Shown here piece by piece: positions 1 through 7,913 of a stretch of 64,000 bases of DNA; the first letter of the stretch is position 1; each line of letters starts with the position of its first letter. The notes beneath the pieces were generated by a model. That model was not told the origin of the DNA and searched no databases. It was given only the letters and a program-made list of their open reading frames with translations. Position numbers and translations under genes: made by a program. This DNA comes from Flavilitoribacter sp020436695 (GTDB taxonomy: Bacteria; Bacteroidota; Bacteroidia; Chitinophagales; Saprospiraceae). The stretch is taken from NCBI GenBank assembly GCA_041392665.1, contig JAWKLQ010000004.1:186001-250000 (forward strand), read 5' to 3'.

Positions 1-1611
1 ATTGGTTGTTCCTACCCAAATCGAACCGCTACTGCTTTGAAAAATAAATTGTGGAGCAGAGGTGGGAAGCGGGTTGGAACCGTCAGCCAGGTAAAACTCT
101 TCGTGAGTACCGGTATTCGGGTCGAAGGTGAGGATAATGCCGTCACTTTCGGAAGGAGAACACCCCAACCAGAACTGGCCATTGTCGGCAATAGTGAAAC
201 TGGTGATCGGATAGGGGAAGTCAAAGGCTTCCACCGTACACTGTTCGGGATCGTATTTATAGAGCCGGCTACCCCCCCGGCTCTCGTGCGCAGCGCCCCA
301 GATGAAACCGTCGGCGTCTTTGAGCAAATTGATGCCTCCGTTGAGTTCAAGTGGCTTACCGGTACGCGTATTCCAGAATGTGAGCGTATCCAGCAGATCG
401 TTGGAAAGATCCAGCTTATACCAATGGTCGCTTTCTGCGGCCAGATAGACATAGCCGTTATCATCACCGGTGATGCCCTTGATGATGACGTTCTCGCTGG
501 CTATTTCGGAATCCTGCGTCAGGTAGGTCTTGATCCGGAAACGATTGTTGCGAACCACCCGGAAACCATCATCGGTACCAAGAAAAATAGTTTTGAAAAA
601 GTCTTCGCTGAAAATACAGGTAACGATCCGGTTGTCATCCAGCACGTGGGAAAAATCAAAGATCTGCGCATTGGGGGTAAAGGCAAATACGTTGAGGGTC
701 TCGGGATGAATGCCTCCGGGTTGGGACTGCAGCACCAGGAGGTTGCCGGGATCATCCTCATAGATGGCAGAATAATAACGGGTCTGATCAAATTCGGTTT
801 TCCTTTCAAAACGATAATTGCCGTATTTAAGCCGGAATATGCCCGGCACTTTATCCCAGGCTACCCAGATCTGGCCGAACTGATCTTCGTGCAGGAAATT
901 GATTCGGTTGGGATACGTGATCCGGTCGACTCTGGTAGTATCTCCGAAATCCCGTTGCTGGAAATATTTTTCAACTTTTCCACCAGCATTGATCAGTTGT
1001 AATCCCAGTGCACTGTCATTGATCAGAAAATCACCCCCGCTAAGGTGTCGGAGGACCATTTGGTAGGTTTGATTACCCGGATGGGGTTGATGCAGCGAAA
1101 ATACCAATTCAAAACCATCTCTGCCATCAAAACGATACACTCGCGTTGTATCGGCACCTTCCGTTAAAACGAACATTTCACCCGCTTCATCTACTTCAAA
1201 ATCTCTTACCAGACCATGTACACCGGTAGATAGAGATACTTCCACCTTCCGCAACTCATAGGTCTGCGGATTAAAAATATTGAACATCCAGGTGGTGTTC
1301 TCGTAGATGATGATCAGGTTGTCATTTACGTCCTGACTGATCTCCTGGATGTTACTGTTGAGCAGGCGTAGAGAATCATCCGGATCGGAATTGAAGACGG
1401 TGAAGTTGTAGCCGTCAAACTTGTTGAGCCCGTTGGAAGTACCGATCCACATCAGACTGTCTTTGCCTTTGATGATCGAACTTACCGAACGATCGGACAG
1501 GCCCTCCTGGAGGGAATAGTTTTCGGCAATAGACGTACTCAGCTGCGCGAAGCAATTCAGTGCGGCTATCAGAAACAGAGCCGTTGCCAATAAATATTTT
1601 GCCAATTGCAT
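1..1611 (-). CDS. Two-component regulator propeller sensor, N-terminal part (runs off left edge)
   Basis: Reading the minus strand from ATG at 1611 gives 537 codons with no stop, ending exactly at base 1, so the 3' part lies outside the window. Residues 1-22 are a signal peptide (ends NCFA before Q23). Residues 55-67, WIGTSNGLNKFDG, are a textbook Reg_prop propeller motif, and further blade-like repeats follow (QIWVAWDK, GFIWGAAHE, GQFWLGCSP, and SIWVGTTN at the edge). In Bacteroidota such propellers are the periplasmic sensor of membrane histidine kinases, hybrid kinases or LuxR/AraC-type regulators; the deciding domain would be beyond the edge. A good -33/-7 promoter sits 40 bases upstream. 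Long open frames on the plus strand here are shadows. The propeller call is firm; the kinase is inferred. Confidence 0.85.
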   Translation of the reverse strand, partial: MQLAKYLLATALFLIAALNCFAQLSTSIAENYSLQEGLSDRSVSSIIKGKDSLMWIGTSNGLNKFDGYNFTVFNSDPDDSLRLLNSNIQEISQDVNDNLIIIYENTTWMFNIFNPQTYELRKVEVSLSTGVHGLVRDFEVDEAGEMFVLTEGADTTRVYRFDGRDGFELVFSLHQPHPGNQTYQMVLRHLSGGDFLINDSALGLQLINAGGKVEKYFQQRDFGDTTRVDRITYPNRINFLHEDQFGQIWVAWDKVPGIFRLKYGNYRFERKTEFDQTRYYSAIYEDDPGNLLVLQSQPGGIHPETLNVFAFTPNAQIFDFSHVLDDNRIVTCIFSEDFFKTIFLGTDDGFRVVRNNRFRIKTYLTQDSEIASENVIIKGITGDDNGYVYLAAESDHWYKLDLSNDLLDTLTFWNTRTGKPLELNGGINLLKDADGFIWGAAHESRGGSRLYKYDPEQCTVEAFDFPYPITSFTIADNGQFWLGCSPSESDGIILTFDPNTGTHEEFYLADGSNPLPTSAPQFIFQSSSGSIWVGTTN

Positions 1612-1649
1612 CAGGTTCACCTATCTGACTCAATAGTATGTTTACTCTT

Positions 1650-1679
1650 CAAATATACGAATTATATCACTCATTCAAC
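1650..1679 (-). promoter_or_regulatory. Bacteroidota-type promoter for the propeller gene
   Basis: On the minus strand TATATTTG (1650-1657) matches the -7 consensus TAnnTTTG, with TTG (1676-1678) 18 bases upstream as the -33 box. The -33 box overlaps the end of the neighbouring FG-GAP gene. The start codon at 1611 leaves a leader of about 30 bases. Prediction by motif only. Confidence 0.55.
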
Positions 1680-2839
1680 TGGTTTTCATACCAAAACAGG
1701 CCGCTTCGCCCAGGTAGTACCAGGTCGAGATCACCATCGCCATCCAGGTCAGCAGCCTTGGGGTCAAGCCCTACACCGGCAGGGCCATCCGCCTGGATGA
1801 GATGCCGTTTGAAGGTGCGGCTTTCTTTATCAAATTCGTAGCGGTAGATCACCTGTGGATCGGTCGCGCCGGGATCTTTACCATCGTGCGACCAATACCT
1901 CTTACCATTAACGAATTCTTTGATACCATTGTTGTCGAGATCAATCCAAAGCGGGCTATGTCCCTGTGACCAGGATTCGTCTATGACATGCTTCTCCCAG
2001 ACTCGAGCACCCCCTTCCTGTTTTTGTTCCATCCAGTACATGCCATAGTCGTGCCCGATGGCCCAGATCAGGTCATTGTCACCATCACCGTCGATATCGT
2101 CCACAACGATCGGCATGGAAGTACGGCCAAGTTCAAATTCGGGATGCCAGGTCCATTTTTCGTTTCGTGGGTCTTTTGGTGCTTCAAACCAGCCCTGAGT
2201 GCCGATAAAATCTCCTCTGCCGTCACCGTTAACATCGCCGAAGCCGCTGCCGTGACCGCCGCCTTCATCACCGATCTCGTGCCGGATCCATTCCGGTGCC
2301 TCACCTGCTTTACCGGGAATGAATTCCCACCAGGCAGCAAACTCCCATCCGTTGGGCAGTACATCCAGACGACCGTCACCATCGATGTCGTAGAGCCGGG
2401 CTGTTTCCATGAAGCCAGGCTCGGCGATCATTTGTTTTTTCCATTCTCCGAGAGAAGCGCCGGGATGTTCAAGCCAGTACAGGGATCTACTTCTGAAGTT
2501 GGCGTGCACCAGATCGGTCCAGCCGTCGTTATTGACATCGATCTCCAGGTGGGAATAGCCGTCCGGCCGGCCCCTGATGATCTCTACATCGCGTACCCAG
2601 TGGATCTTCCAGTCGGGGCCTTCATACCAATAGCCGCCGCTGACCACGTCCAGTTGGCCGTCGTGATTGACATCTAATACGGCACATGAACTGAAAGTGG
2701 CATTCGCATTGATGGTGTGGAGCTTAAAGCCGGTGAACTCAGGTTGATCGGGAGGTGTATCGACGGAAGTCTGGGCAGACAAGCCCAGGCAGGAATACAG
2801 AAAGCTCCCCGCAAGGAGCCAGTTTGATAACTTGTTCAT
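1667..2839 (-). CDS. Secreted FG-GAP/VCBS repeat protein
   Basis: A 390-residue exported protein. The frame is open further upstream, but ATG at 2839 is chosen because it begins a clean signal peptide (MNKLSNWLLAG through GLSAQ). The mature part carries repeated calcium-binding FG-GAP loops of the form DVNHDGQLDVV, DVNNDGWTDLV, DIDGDGRLDVL, DVNGDGRGDFI, DIDGDGDNDLI and DLDGDGDLDLV, which fold as a beta-propeller. The spacing and the WYEGPDW and LYWLEHPG motifs resemble FG-GAP proteins related to aldos-2-ulose dehydratase, but catalysis is not established here. No T9SS sorting domain is seen; the protein ends soon after the last repeat. It lies between a response regulator and the propeller sensor on the same strand. 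Confidence 0.85.
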   Translation of the reverse strand: MNKLSNWLLAGSFLYSCLGLSAQTSVDTPPDQPEFTGFKLHTINANATFSSCAVLDVNHDGQLDVVSGGYWYEGPDWKIHWVRDVEIIRGRPDGYSHLEIDVNNDGWTDLVHANFRSRSLYWLEHPGASLGEWKKQMIAEPGFMETARLYDIDGDGRLDVLPNGWEFAAWWEFIPGKAGEAPEWIRHEIGDEGGGHGSGFGDVNGDGRGDFIGTQGWFEAPKDPRNEKWTWHPEFELGRTSMPIVVDDIDGDGDNDLIWAIGHDYGMYWMEQKQEGGARVWEKHVIDESWSQGHSPLWIDLDNNGIKEFVNGKRYWSHDGKDPGATDPQVIYRYEFDKESRTFKRHLIQADGPAGVGLDPKAADLDGDGDLDLVLPGRSGLFWYENQLNE

Positions 2840-2960
2840 CTTGTTGTTGGTTGGTTTTCCCGATGAATGTACGAAATATTTTTTATTGGTACTGGGGCCG
2901 GTTTTCGGGGTGTGTATTACAAATTGCACAACACCAAGTATCAAGTATCGATAACCGAAC

Positions 2961-3587
2961 TTATATTTCCCCATCCAATTTCTTCTTAATCACCTCAGTT
3001 CGGCTATTTACTTCCAGCTTTTTGTAGATCTTCTTGATGTGATCGCGGACGGTTTCCACGGAGATGAGATATTTATCGGCTATGAGTTTGTAGCTCAGCC
3101 CATCGATCAGGCCCTGTACGATCTGTTCCTGGCGGGGCGTAAGTTTTTTCTCGGGGTCCTGGCGGCGTGGAGCAAAATGATTGATTACCTTACGGGCAAT
3201 GGAAGGCGACATATAGGAACCACCGCCACTGACGGTTTGCAGGGCATCGCGGATAGATTTGAGGTCACTTCTTTTGGAAAGATAAGAAACAGCTCCGGCG
3301 CAAAGGGCTTTAAAAATGCGATCGGAATCATCGTAGGAAGTCAGCATGATGATATCGATATCAGGGCGTCCGTTCTTGATATGACGAATCCCTTCCAGCC
3401 CGGACATGCCCGGAAGATTGATGTCAAGCAGTAAAATATCGATGTCTTTGATGAATTTTTCCTGATCTAAAAAATCTTCAACGGAATTGGTAGATAAGAC
3501 GATTTCCATGTTGGCCTGACTGGTCAGATAGATTTCCAGATTTTCCCGCACCAAAGGCTCATCCTCGATTATCCCTAGTTTTATCAT
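2961..3587 (-). CDS. NarL/LuxR-family response regulator
   Basis: 208 residues in the usual two-domain layout. The N-terminal receiver domain has the acidic pocket (IIEDE, residues 6-10), the phosphoacceptor Asp55 in LLLDINLPGMSG and the conserved Thr/Ser and Lys positions (LTSYDD, LSKRSD). The C-terminal LuxR-type helix-turn-helix starts at LTPRQEQIVQGL and includes SVETVRDHIKKIYKKL. It therefore should bind DNA when phosphorylated. No histidine kinase is adjacent in the window, although the propeller sensor two genes downstream could be its partner. The gene stands alone, 121 bases upstream of the FG-GAP gene. Confidence 0.93.
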   Translation of the reverse strand: MIKLGIIEDEPLVRENLEIYLTSQANMEIVLSTNSVEDFLDQEKFIKDIDILLLDINLPGMSGLEGIRHIKNGRPDIDIIMLTSYDDSDRIFKALCAGAVSYLSKRSDLKSIRDALQTVSGGGSYMSPSIARKVINHFAPRRQDPEKKLTPRQEQIVQGLIDGLSYKLIADKYLISVETVRDHIKKIYKKLEVNSRTEVIKKKLDGEI

Positions 3588-3635
3588 CTGTTAAAAAGTT
3601 GTACATTGTCGGCTATAATTAATACCCGCAATTTA

Positions 3636-3643
3636 TAATTTTG
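3636..3643 (+). promoter_or_regulatory. Candidate -7 box upstream of the KAS III gene
   Basis: TAATTTTG fits TAnnTTTG and lies 48 bases before the ATG at 3691. No well-spaced TTG -33 box was found, so this is a weak prediction. Confidence 0.35.
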
Positions 3644-3690
3644 TTGCGCTTATTTTCATTTTCACCAAATTCTTCCTAAAAAAATCACAT

Positions 3691-4758
3691 ATGTATAGTA
3701 CCAAGATCGGCGGTATAGGTTCTTACGTCCCTGAGAAGGAGGTAACCAACAAGGACCTTGAAAATGTAATGGACACCTCCGATGAATGGATACAGGAGCG
3801 TACGGGGATCATGAGCCGGCGGTACGGTAAAAAACACGAGGAGACTTCTACCACGATGGCCGTGCATGCGGCAGAGATTGCAATTGAAAGGGCCGGGATA
3901 GAAAAAGAGGATATCGATTTTATCATTTTTGCCACATTGAGCCCGGACTATTATTTCCCCGGTTGCGGTGTATTGTTGCAGCGGGAGATGGGGATCACCA
4001 ATACAGAGATCGGTGCTTTGGATATCCGCAACCAGTGCTCCGGATTCATCTATGCCCTTTCGGTGGGGGATCAGTTTATCAAAACCGGGATGTATAAGAA
4101 CATTCTCGTGGTGGGTGCGGAAATGCACTCCATGGGCCTGGATTTTACTACCCGGGGGCGGAATGTCACAGTTATCTTCGGTGACGGAGCCGGGGCAGTG
4201 GTGTTGCAGCGTAGCACGGAAGAGGGGCAGGGGATACTAACCACCCATCTGCATTCTGACGGTACCTATGCCGAAAAACTGGCGATGATCAATCCTGGCG
4301 CACACGGCGGCTATCACGCGAACAAAATGGGAGAGCACATCGATTACGGCTATCCTGATACGGAATACGGAGAAATGTTCATCAACCATCAGATGATCGA
4401 CCATGCGCAGCTCTACCCACAAATGGAAGGACAGTTCGTATTCAAACTGGCGGTACAAAAATTCCCGGAAGTGATTGGGGAAGCCCTGAAAAAAACTGGT
4501 CTACAAACCAGCGATATCGATATGTTCGTACCACATCAGGCCAACCTGCGTATCAGCCAGTTTGTTCAGCGCCGGCTGGGGCTAAAGAATGAACAAGTGT
4601 GGAATAACATCCAGAAGTATGGCAATACGACCGCTGCATCCATTCCAATTGCCCTCTGTGAAGCCTGGGAATCCGGTGCAGTTAAACCGGGTGACCTAGT
4701 GTGCCTGGCTGCCTTCGGTAGCGGATTTACCTGGGGCTCAGTACTCATCAGATGGTAG
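3691..4758 (+). CDS. fabH: 3-oxoacyl-ACP synthase III family protein (KAS III)
   Basis: 355 residues, thiolase fold. It should condense an acyl-CoA with malonyl-ACP to start fatty acid synthesis, or carry out a related condensation. The KAS III catalytic triad is visible: Cys116 in RNQCSGFIYAL, His282 in VPHQANLRI and Asn312 in YGNTTAASIP. The FGDGAGAVVL glycine-rich loop is also present. The protein is somewhat longer than E. coli FabH (about 317 residues), with an insert around residues 205-240; this longer form is common among Bacteroidota paralogues, so a specialised substrate is possible. The next gene is superoxide dismutase, with a 191-base gap and no clear functional link. Confidence 0.9.
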   Translation: MYSTKIGGIGSYVPEKEVTNKDLENVMDTSDEWIQERTGIMSRRYGKKHEETSTTMAVHAAEIAIERAGIEKEDIDFIIFATLSPDYYFPGCGVLLQREMGITNTEIGALDIRNQCSGFIYALSVGDQFIKTGMYKNILVVGAEMHSMGLDFTTRGRNVTVIFGDGAGAVVLQRSTEEGQGILTTHLHSDGTYAEKLAMINPGAHGGYHANKMGEHIDYGYPDTEYGEMFINHQMIDHAQLYPQMEGQFVFKLAVQKFPEVIGEALKKTGLQTSDIDMFVPHQANLRISQFVQRRLGLKNEQVWNNIQKYGNTTAASIPIALCEAWESGAVKPGDLVCLAAFGSGFTWGSVLIRW

Positions 4759-4949
4759 AAAAAAAGGACCAGCTTGCCGTTTTTCAGTGCGTTGTAGAAA
4801 CGAGGATAAAATGTCTGCTTGTGCTAAACAATGAAAGATAGCCAGGTGTTACCTATGCAACATTCACTTCCGGTGCCGCCAGAAATCCAGCGTCGGGCAC
4901 CAGGTACTTAGAACCGAATCATCAATTTTTTAACATAAATAATAAATTC

Positions 4950-5582
4950 ATGGCCTTTCAACTTCCCGATCTGCCATATGCATATGATGCGTTAGAGCCA
5001 CACATTGACGCGCGCACAATGGAAATACACCATACCAAACACCACGCGGGGTACACCAGTAAATTAAATGATGCCATTGCAGGTACCGATCTTGAGAAAA
5101 AGAGCATCAAGGAGATCCTAGCCAATGTATCAAAATATCCGGCCGGCGTTCGCAATAACGGTGGCGGTTTCTATAATCACAGCCTGTTTTGGACCGTAAT
5201 GTCACCGGATGGTGGTGGCGTACCTTCCGAAAGAATGAACATTCATAAAGCGATCATGCGGGATTTCGGTTCTTTTGAGAAATTCAAGGAAGATTTCGCC
5301 AATGCGGCCTCTACCCGCTTTGGTTCCGGTTGGGCCTGGCTGTGTGTAGATACGGAAGACAAATTGTTTATCTGCTCTACTCCCAATCAGGATAATCCGC
5401 TGATGGATGTCGTAGAGGCGAATGGAACGCCTATCCTGGGACTGGATGTTTGGGAGCATGCGTACTACCTGAACTATCAGAACCGCCGTCCGGATTACAT
5501 CACTGCATTTTTTAATGTGATTAACTGGCATGAGGTTACTGAGCGCTATAACGATGCCAATGCAGGAGCTTCCAGCTTCTGA
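4950..5582 (+). CDS. sodA: Superoxide dismutase, Mn-type
   Basis: 210 residues, full length. It converts superoxide to oxygen and hydrogen peroxide in the cytoplasm; no signal peptide is present. Metal ligands are all in place: His27 (MEIHHTKHH), His77 (YNHSLFW), Asp166 and His170 (LDVWEHAYY). The glycine-rich NNGGGFYNH and the NQDNPLM segment carry the Gly/Gln pattern of Mn-type rather than Fe-type enzymes; cambialistic use of iron cannot be excluded from sequence. It is followed directly by a strong hairpin terminator. Confidence 0.96.
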   Translation: MAFQLPDLPYAYDALEPHIDARTMEIHHTKHHAGYTSKLNDAIAGTDLEKKSIKEILANVSKYPAGVRNNGGGFYNHSLFWTVMSPDGGGVPSERMNIHKAIMRDFGSFEKFKEDFANAASTRFGSGWAWLCVDTEDKLFICSTPNQDNPLMDVVEANGTPILGLDVWEHAYYLNYQNRRPDYITAFFNVINWHEVTERYNDANAGASSF

Positions 5583-5614
5583 TCCCTTCGATATAAGCCA
5601 TTTCGGCTAAATAA

Positions 5615-5657
5615 AAAAGAGGCTGTTCCGTTTTGTTTTACCGGAATGGCCTCTTTT
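5615..5657. terminator. Bidirectional hairpin terminator
   Basis: A 16-base arm (5615-5630) pairs with 5642-5657 with one mismatch around an 11-base loop. The arms start with AAAA and end with TTTT, so it can work on both strands. It separates the plus-strand sod gene from the convergent minus-strand glycosyltransferase. Confidence 0.85.
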
Positions 5658-5676
5658 CATTTTGGATGTAGAGATG

Positions 5677-6348
5677 CTACATGAAGTGTTTAAAGAAACG
5701 CAGTGCCATTTTTACCCCATTGCCGAATGACTGGCCTTTTTCGAGGGTTTCCCGGTTGTAGCGTACATTGATGGGCACTTCCCGGTAGGTAGCATGATAG
5801 TGCCGGAGGAAGTATATGAATTCAGTACAGAATTCATAGCCATTGAAACTGAAGTTTATCTTTTTGGCAAATCCGGCCCGGAAGGCCTTCATGCCGGACT
5901 GACTGTCGGAGATCAAAATGCCGGTGATCAGTGCCGTTAGCATATTCCCTATCTTATTATAGAATCGACGGATGCCCGGGATAGCTTCGTTCTCCTGTAG
6001 AAAACGACTACCTATCACCACATCTACCTGTTCTTTTTCCAATGTTTCCAGTAAGCGGGGAATATCTTCGGGGAAATGTTGGTTGTCACCGTCCAAGGTA
6101 ACAATAGTATCGGCCCCCTGTTCCAGCGCGTATTCAATACCGGTCTGGGTAGCGGCGCCTGCTCCAAGGTTGATCTGGTGGTAAAGGACGGTAGCTCCGA
6201 AGCGAAGTGCAATAGAGGAGGTTGCGTCCGTACTGCCGTCGTCCACTACGATTATATTTTCGAAACCCTGGAGGCGTGTATGATAGATCACCATGCCAAT
6301 ACGGCTAGCTTCATTTTTAGCGGGTATAACTACATAGACCTTTGACAT
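5677..6348 (-). CDS. GT2 glycosyltransferase, dolichol/polyprenyl-phosphate mannosyltransferase-like
   Basis: 223 residues, GT-A fold, DPM1-like. Such enzymes load a sugar from a nucleotide donor onto a polyprenyl phosphate, making the lipid-linked sugar used by GT-C transferases outside the membrane. Visible motifs: VVIPAKNEASRI at the N-terminus, VVDDGSTDAT, the DxD-like TLDGDNQH (metal and donor binding), DVVIGSRF and SQSGMKAFR. No C-terminal membrane segments, so a small membrane partner is expected; the DUF2304 gene at 9690 is the usual companion of such enzymes. The two intervening genes encode a GT-C type transferase that would use the lipid-linked sugar. Confidence 0.9.
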   Translation of the reverse strand: MSKVYVVIPAKNEASRIGMVIYHTRLQGFENIIVVDDGSTDATSSIALRFGATVLYHQINLGAGAATQTGIEYALEQGADTIVTLDGDNQHFPEDIPRLLETLEKEQVDVVIGSRFLQENEAIPGIRRFYNKIGNMLTALITGILISDSQSGMKAFRAGFAKKINFSFNGYEFCTEFIYFLRHYHATYREVPINVRYNRETLEKGQSFGNGVKMALRFFKHFM

Positions 6349-6464
6349 ATGAGATTTGTTATCAACGAAAGTATGGATCTATAAAGAAGCGTATATAAAT
6401 ATGTCTAGCTGGGTAATCCGCTCCAAAATTAAGAAATCTTATACAGTTTAGGGGGATTTAAAGG

Positions 6465-7913
6465 TTAAATGATCTGATAAACAGCAAACCAGCCAAGGTT
6501 TTCTACCTGATCTCCGTCAGGAAATACCCGGAGTTCTGCTGTTCCTTCGGCGTTGCGGACAACCCGGTCGGTGGCAACTAAAATAAGTTGAGGGTTGTGG
6601 TAGATGAAATTCATGAAGTTTTGAAACTTGGTCTTTAGGCTGCCTTCCGGCGTATTGTCGTTGACGGGTAAGTTGAGATCGATCACGATATAGCGGAATC
6701 CGTAAGCCCTCAGTGCCAGTGCCAATTCCTGTGGATTGGTAAATTCCTGTTGTAGATTTTGAAAAAAGTCGAGGAAGTTATCACTGAATACCCGGCGATC
6801 ATTCTTTTTAATGAAGAATGGCATCAGTGTCCCAACTCGATAAACATAGCTGTCTTTTTCCTGATTGATGAACTCCAGAGCCATCCGGTATTTTGGAAAG
6901 ATGCGGTCGAATACCTGATCGCGCTCAATCTGCCCGGCCTGATATTGCGCTACCGAGGCCATAAAAGGGAGCTTGGCTTTTACCTCATCGATGGGCTCAT
7001 AATTAGCAAAGCGATAAGGGATGGCCACCATCAGCCAGATAACGGCGAGTGCCGCCATAATTAGATTCCTGGAGTTGTATTTTTTTCGCTCAGTTGCACC
7101 GTCATTGCTCCCAATCAGTCCTCTTACCGACAACATGATCAATACCGGGAACAGTAACAAGCCATACCAGGGAATACCAGATGAAAGGAGCACCCAAAGA
7201 AAACCATAGATAAGCAGAAAGTGCAGTATGGTCTTGGTTTCCGTGGTTTGAGAGGATACCCTGCGTTCAAGTAATAGCACAAAAATGACCAGTAAGGCAA
7301 ACAAAAGTGGATAGGTGATCCGATCCTGCGGACCACTGATATTTTCCAGAATGGGATATACCATTTCATATATGTTTGAGAATAAGCGTTTCCCCTGATA
7401 AGAAAGATAGATCAACGGATCCTGTGAGAATGAATGCGAGCTAAGTTGTGAATTGATTTCAGCGCTGACGTTTTCCAATCCGACTTTGTTTCGATTCATG
7501 AAAGCCGAGGGCACGGCAAGGATCAGGAAAATGAATAACAGTCCGATGGCTCCCAAACGGTGCCACCATATACCGGAACTGCTCCAAAAATAGATCAATG
7601 GCAACAGGGCGAGAAAGATGAAACCGATATCGACGAAGTAAGAAACCATATTGGTGTTCATTACTGCATCATAGGGCATCGAAAGATAGCGTACCAGCAG
7701 GAGGTCTTCGTAGCCCAGAAACTCGTTGACATCCTCCTTGACACCGGTATTTTTTGGAAGATTACCGGAGGGATTGTCCGCAGGAGCCCCGGAAGTGGAA
7801 CGGTCCGTTGACTGGTTAAAGCTGAGCAAAGGCAGTAACAGAAGGAGCAAACAGATTCCCGCACGAGAAGACAAACTCCAAAGTGAATTACCGGTTAATA
7901 CGTGCATCTTCAT
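6465..7913 (-). CDS. Membrane protein, probable C-terminal half of a GT-C glycosyltransferase
   Basis: 482 residues from ATG at 7913 (a second ATG lies at 7907). An N-terminal hydrophobic segment (SRAGICLLLLLLPLL) is followed by a polar stretch, then a segment (GYEDLLLVRYLSMPYD) and several membrane spans with short loops such as SSGIPWYGLLLFPVL. The C-terminal 140 residues are soluble (VGTLMPFFIKKN through YGFRYIVIDLNLP), as in many polyprenyl-linked-sugar GT-C enzymes. It overlaps the upstream gene by 26 bases in another frame, so translation is probably coupled. The upstream product ends where a GT-C protein would normally continue, so the two look like halves of one enzyme. Substrate unknown. 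Confidence 0.65.
   Translation of the reverse strand: MKMHVLTGNSLWSLSSRAGICLLLLLLPLLSFNQSTDRSTSGAPADNPSGNLPKNTGVKEDVNEFLGYEDLLLVRYLSMPYDAVMNTNMVSYFVDIGFIFLALLPLIYFWSSSGIWWHRLGAIGLLFIFLILAVPSAFMNRNKVGLENVSAEINSQLSSHSFSQDPLIYLSYQGKRLFSNIYEMVYPILENISGPQDRITYPLLFALLVIFVLLLERRVSSQTTETKTILHFLLIYGFLWVLLSSGIPWYGLLLFPVLIMLSVRGLIGSNDGATERKKYNSRNLIMAALAVIWLMVAIPYRFANYEPIDEVKAKLPFMASVAQYQAGQIERDQVFDRIFPKYRMALEFINQEKDSYVYRVGTLMPFFIKKNDRRVFSDNFLDFFQNLQQEFTNPQELALALRAYGFRYIVIDLNLPVNDNTPEGSLKTKFQNFMNFIYHNPQLILVATDRVVRNAEGTAELRVFPDGDQVENLGWFAVYQII

Noticed and set aside
37..1002. Long open frame on the plus strand
   Set aside because: It is antisense to the propeller gene, has no domain pattern and no promoter; the minus frame has signal peptide and Reg_prop motifs.
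1988..2677. Plus-strand frame of 229 codons
   Set aside because: Shadow of the FG-GAP gene; its regular VDID-like repeats are the reverse of the DNDG codons on the other strand.
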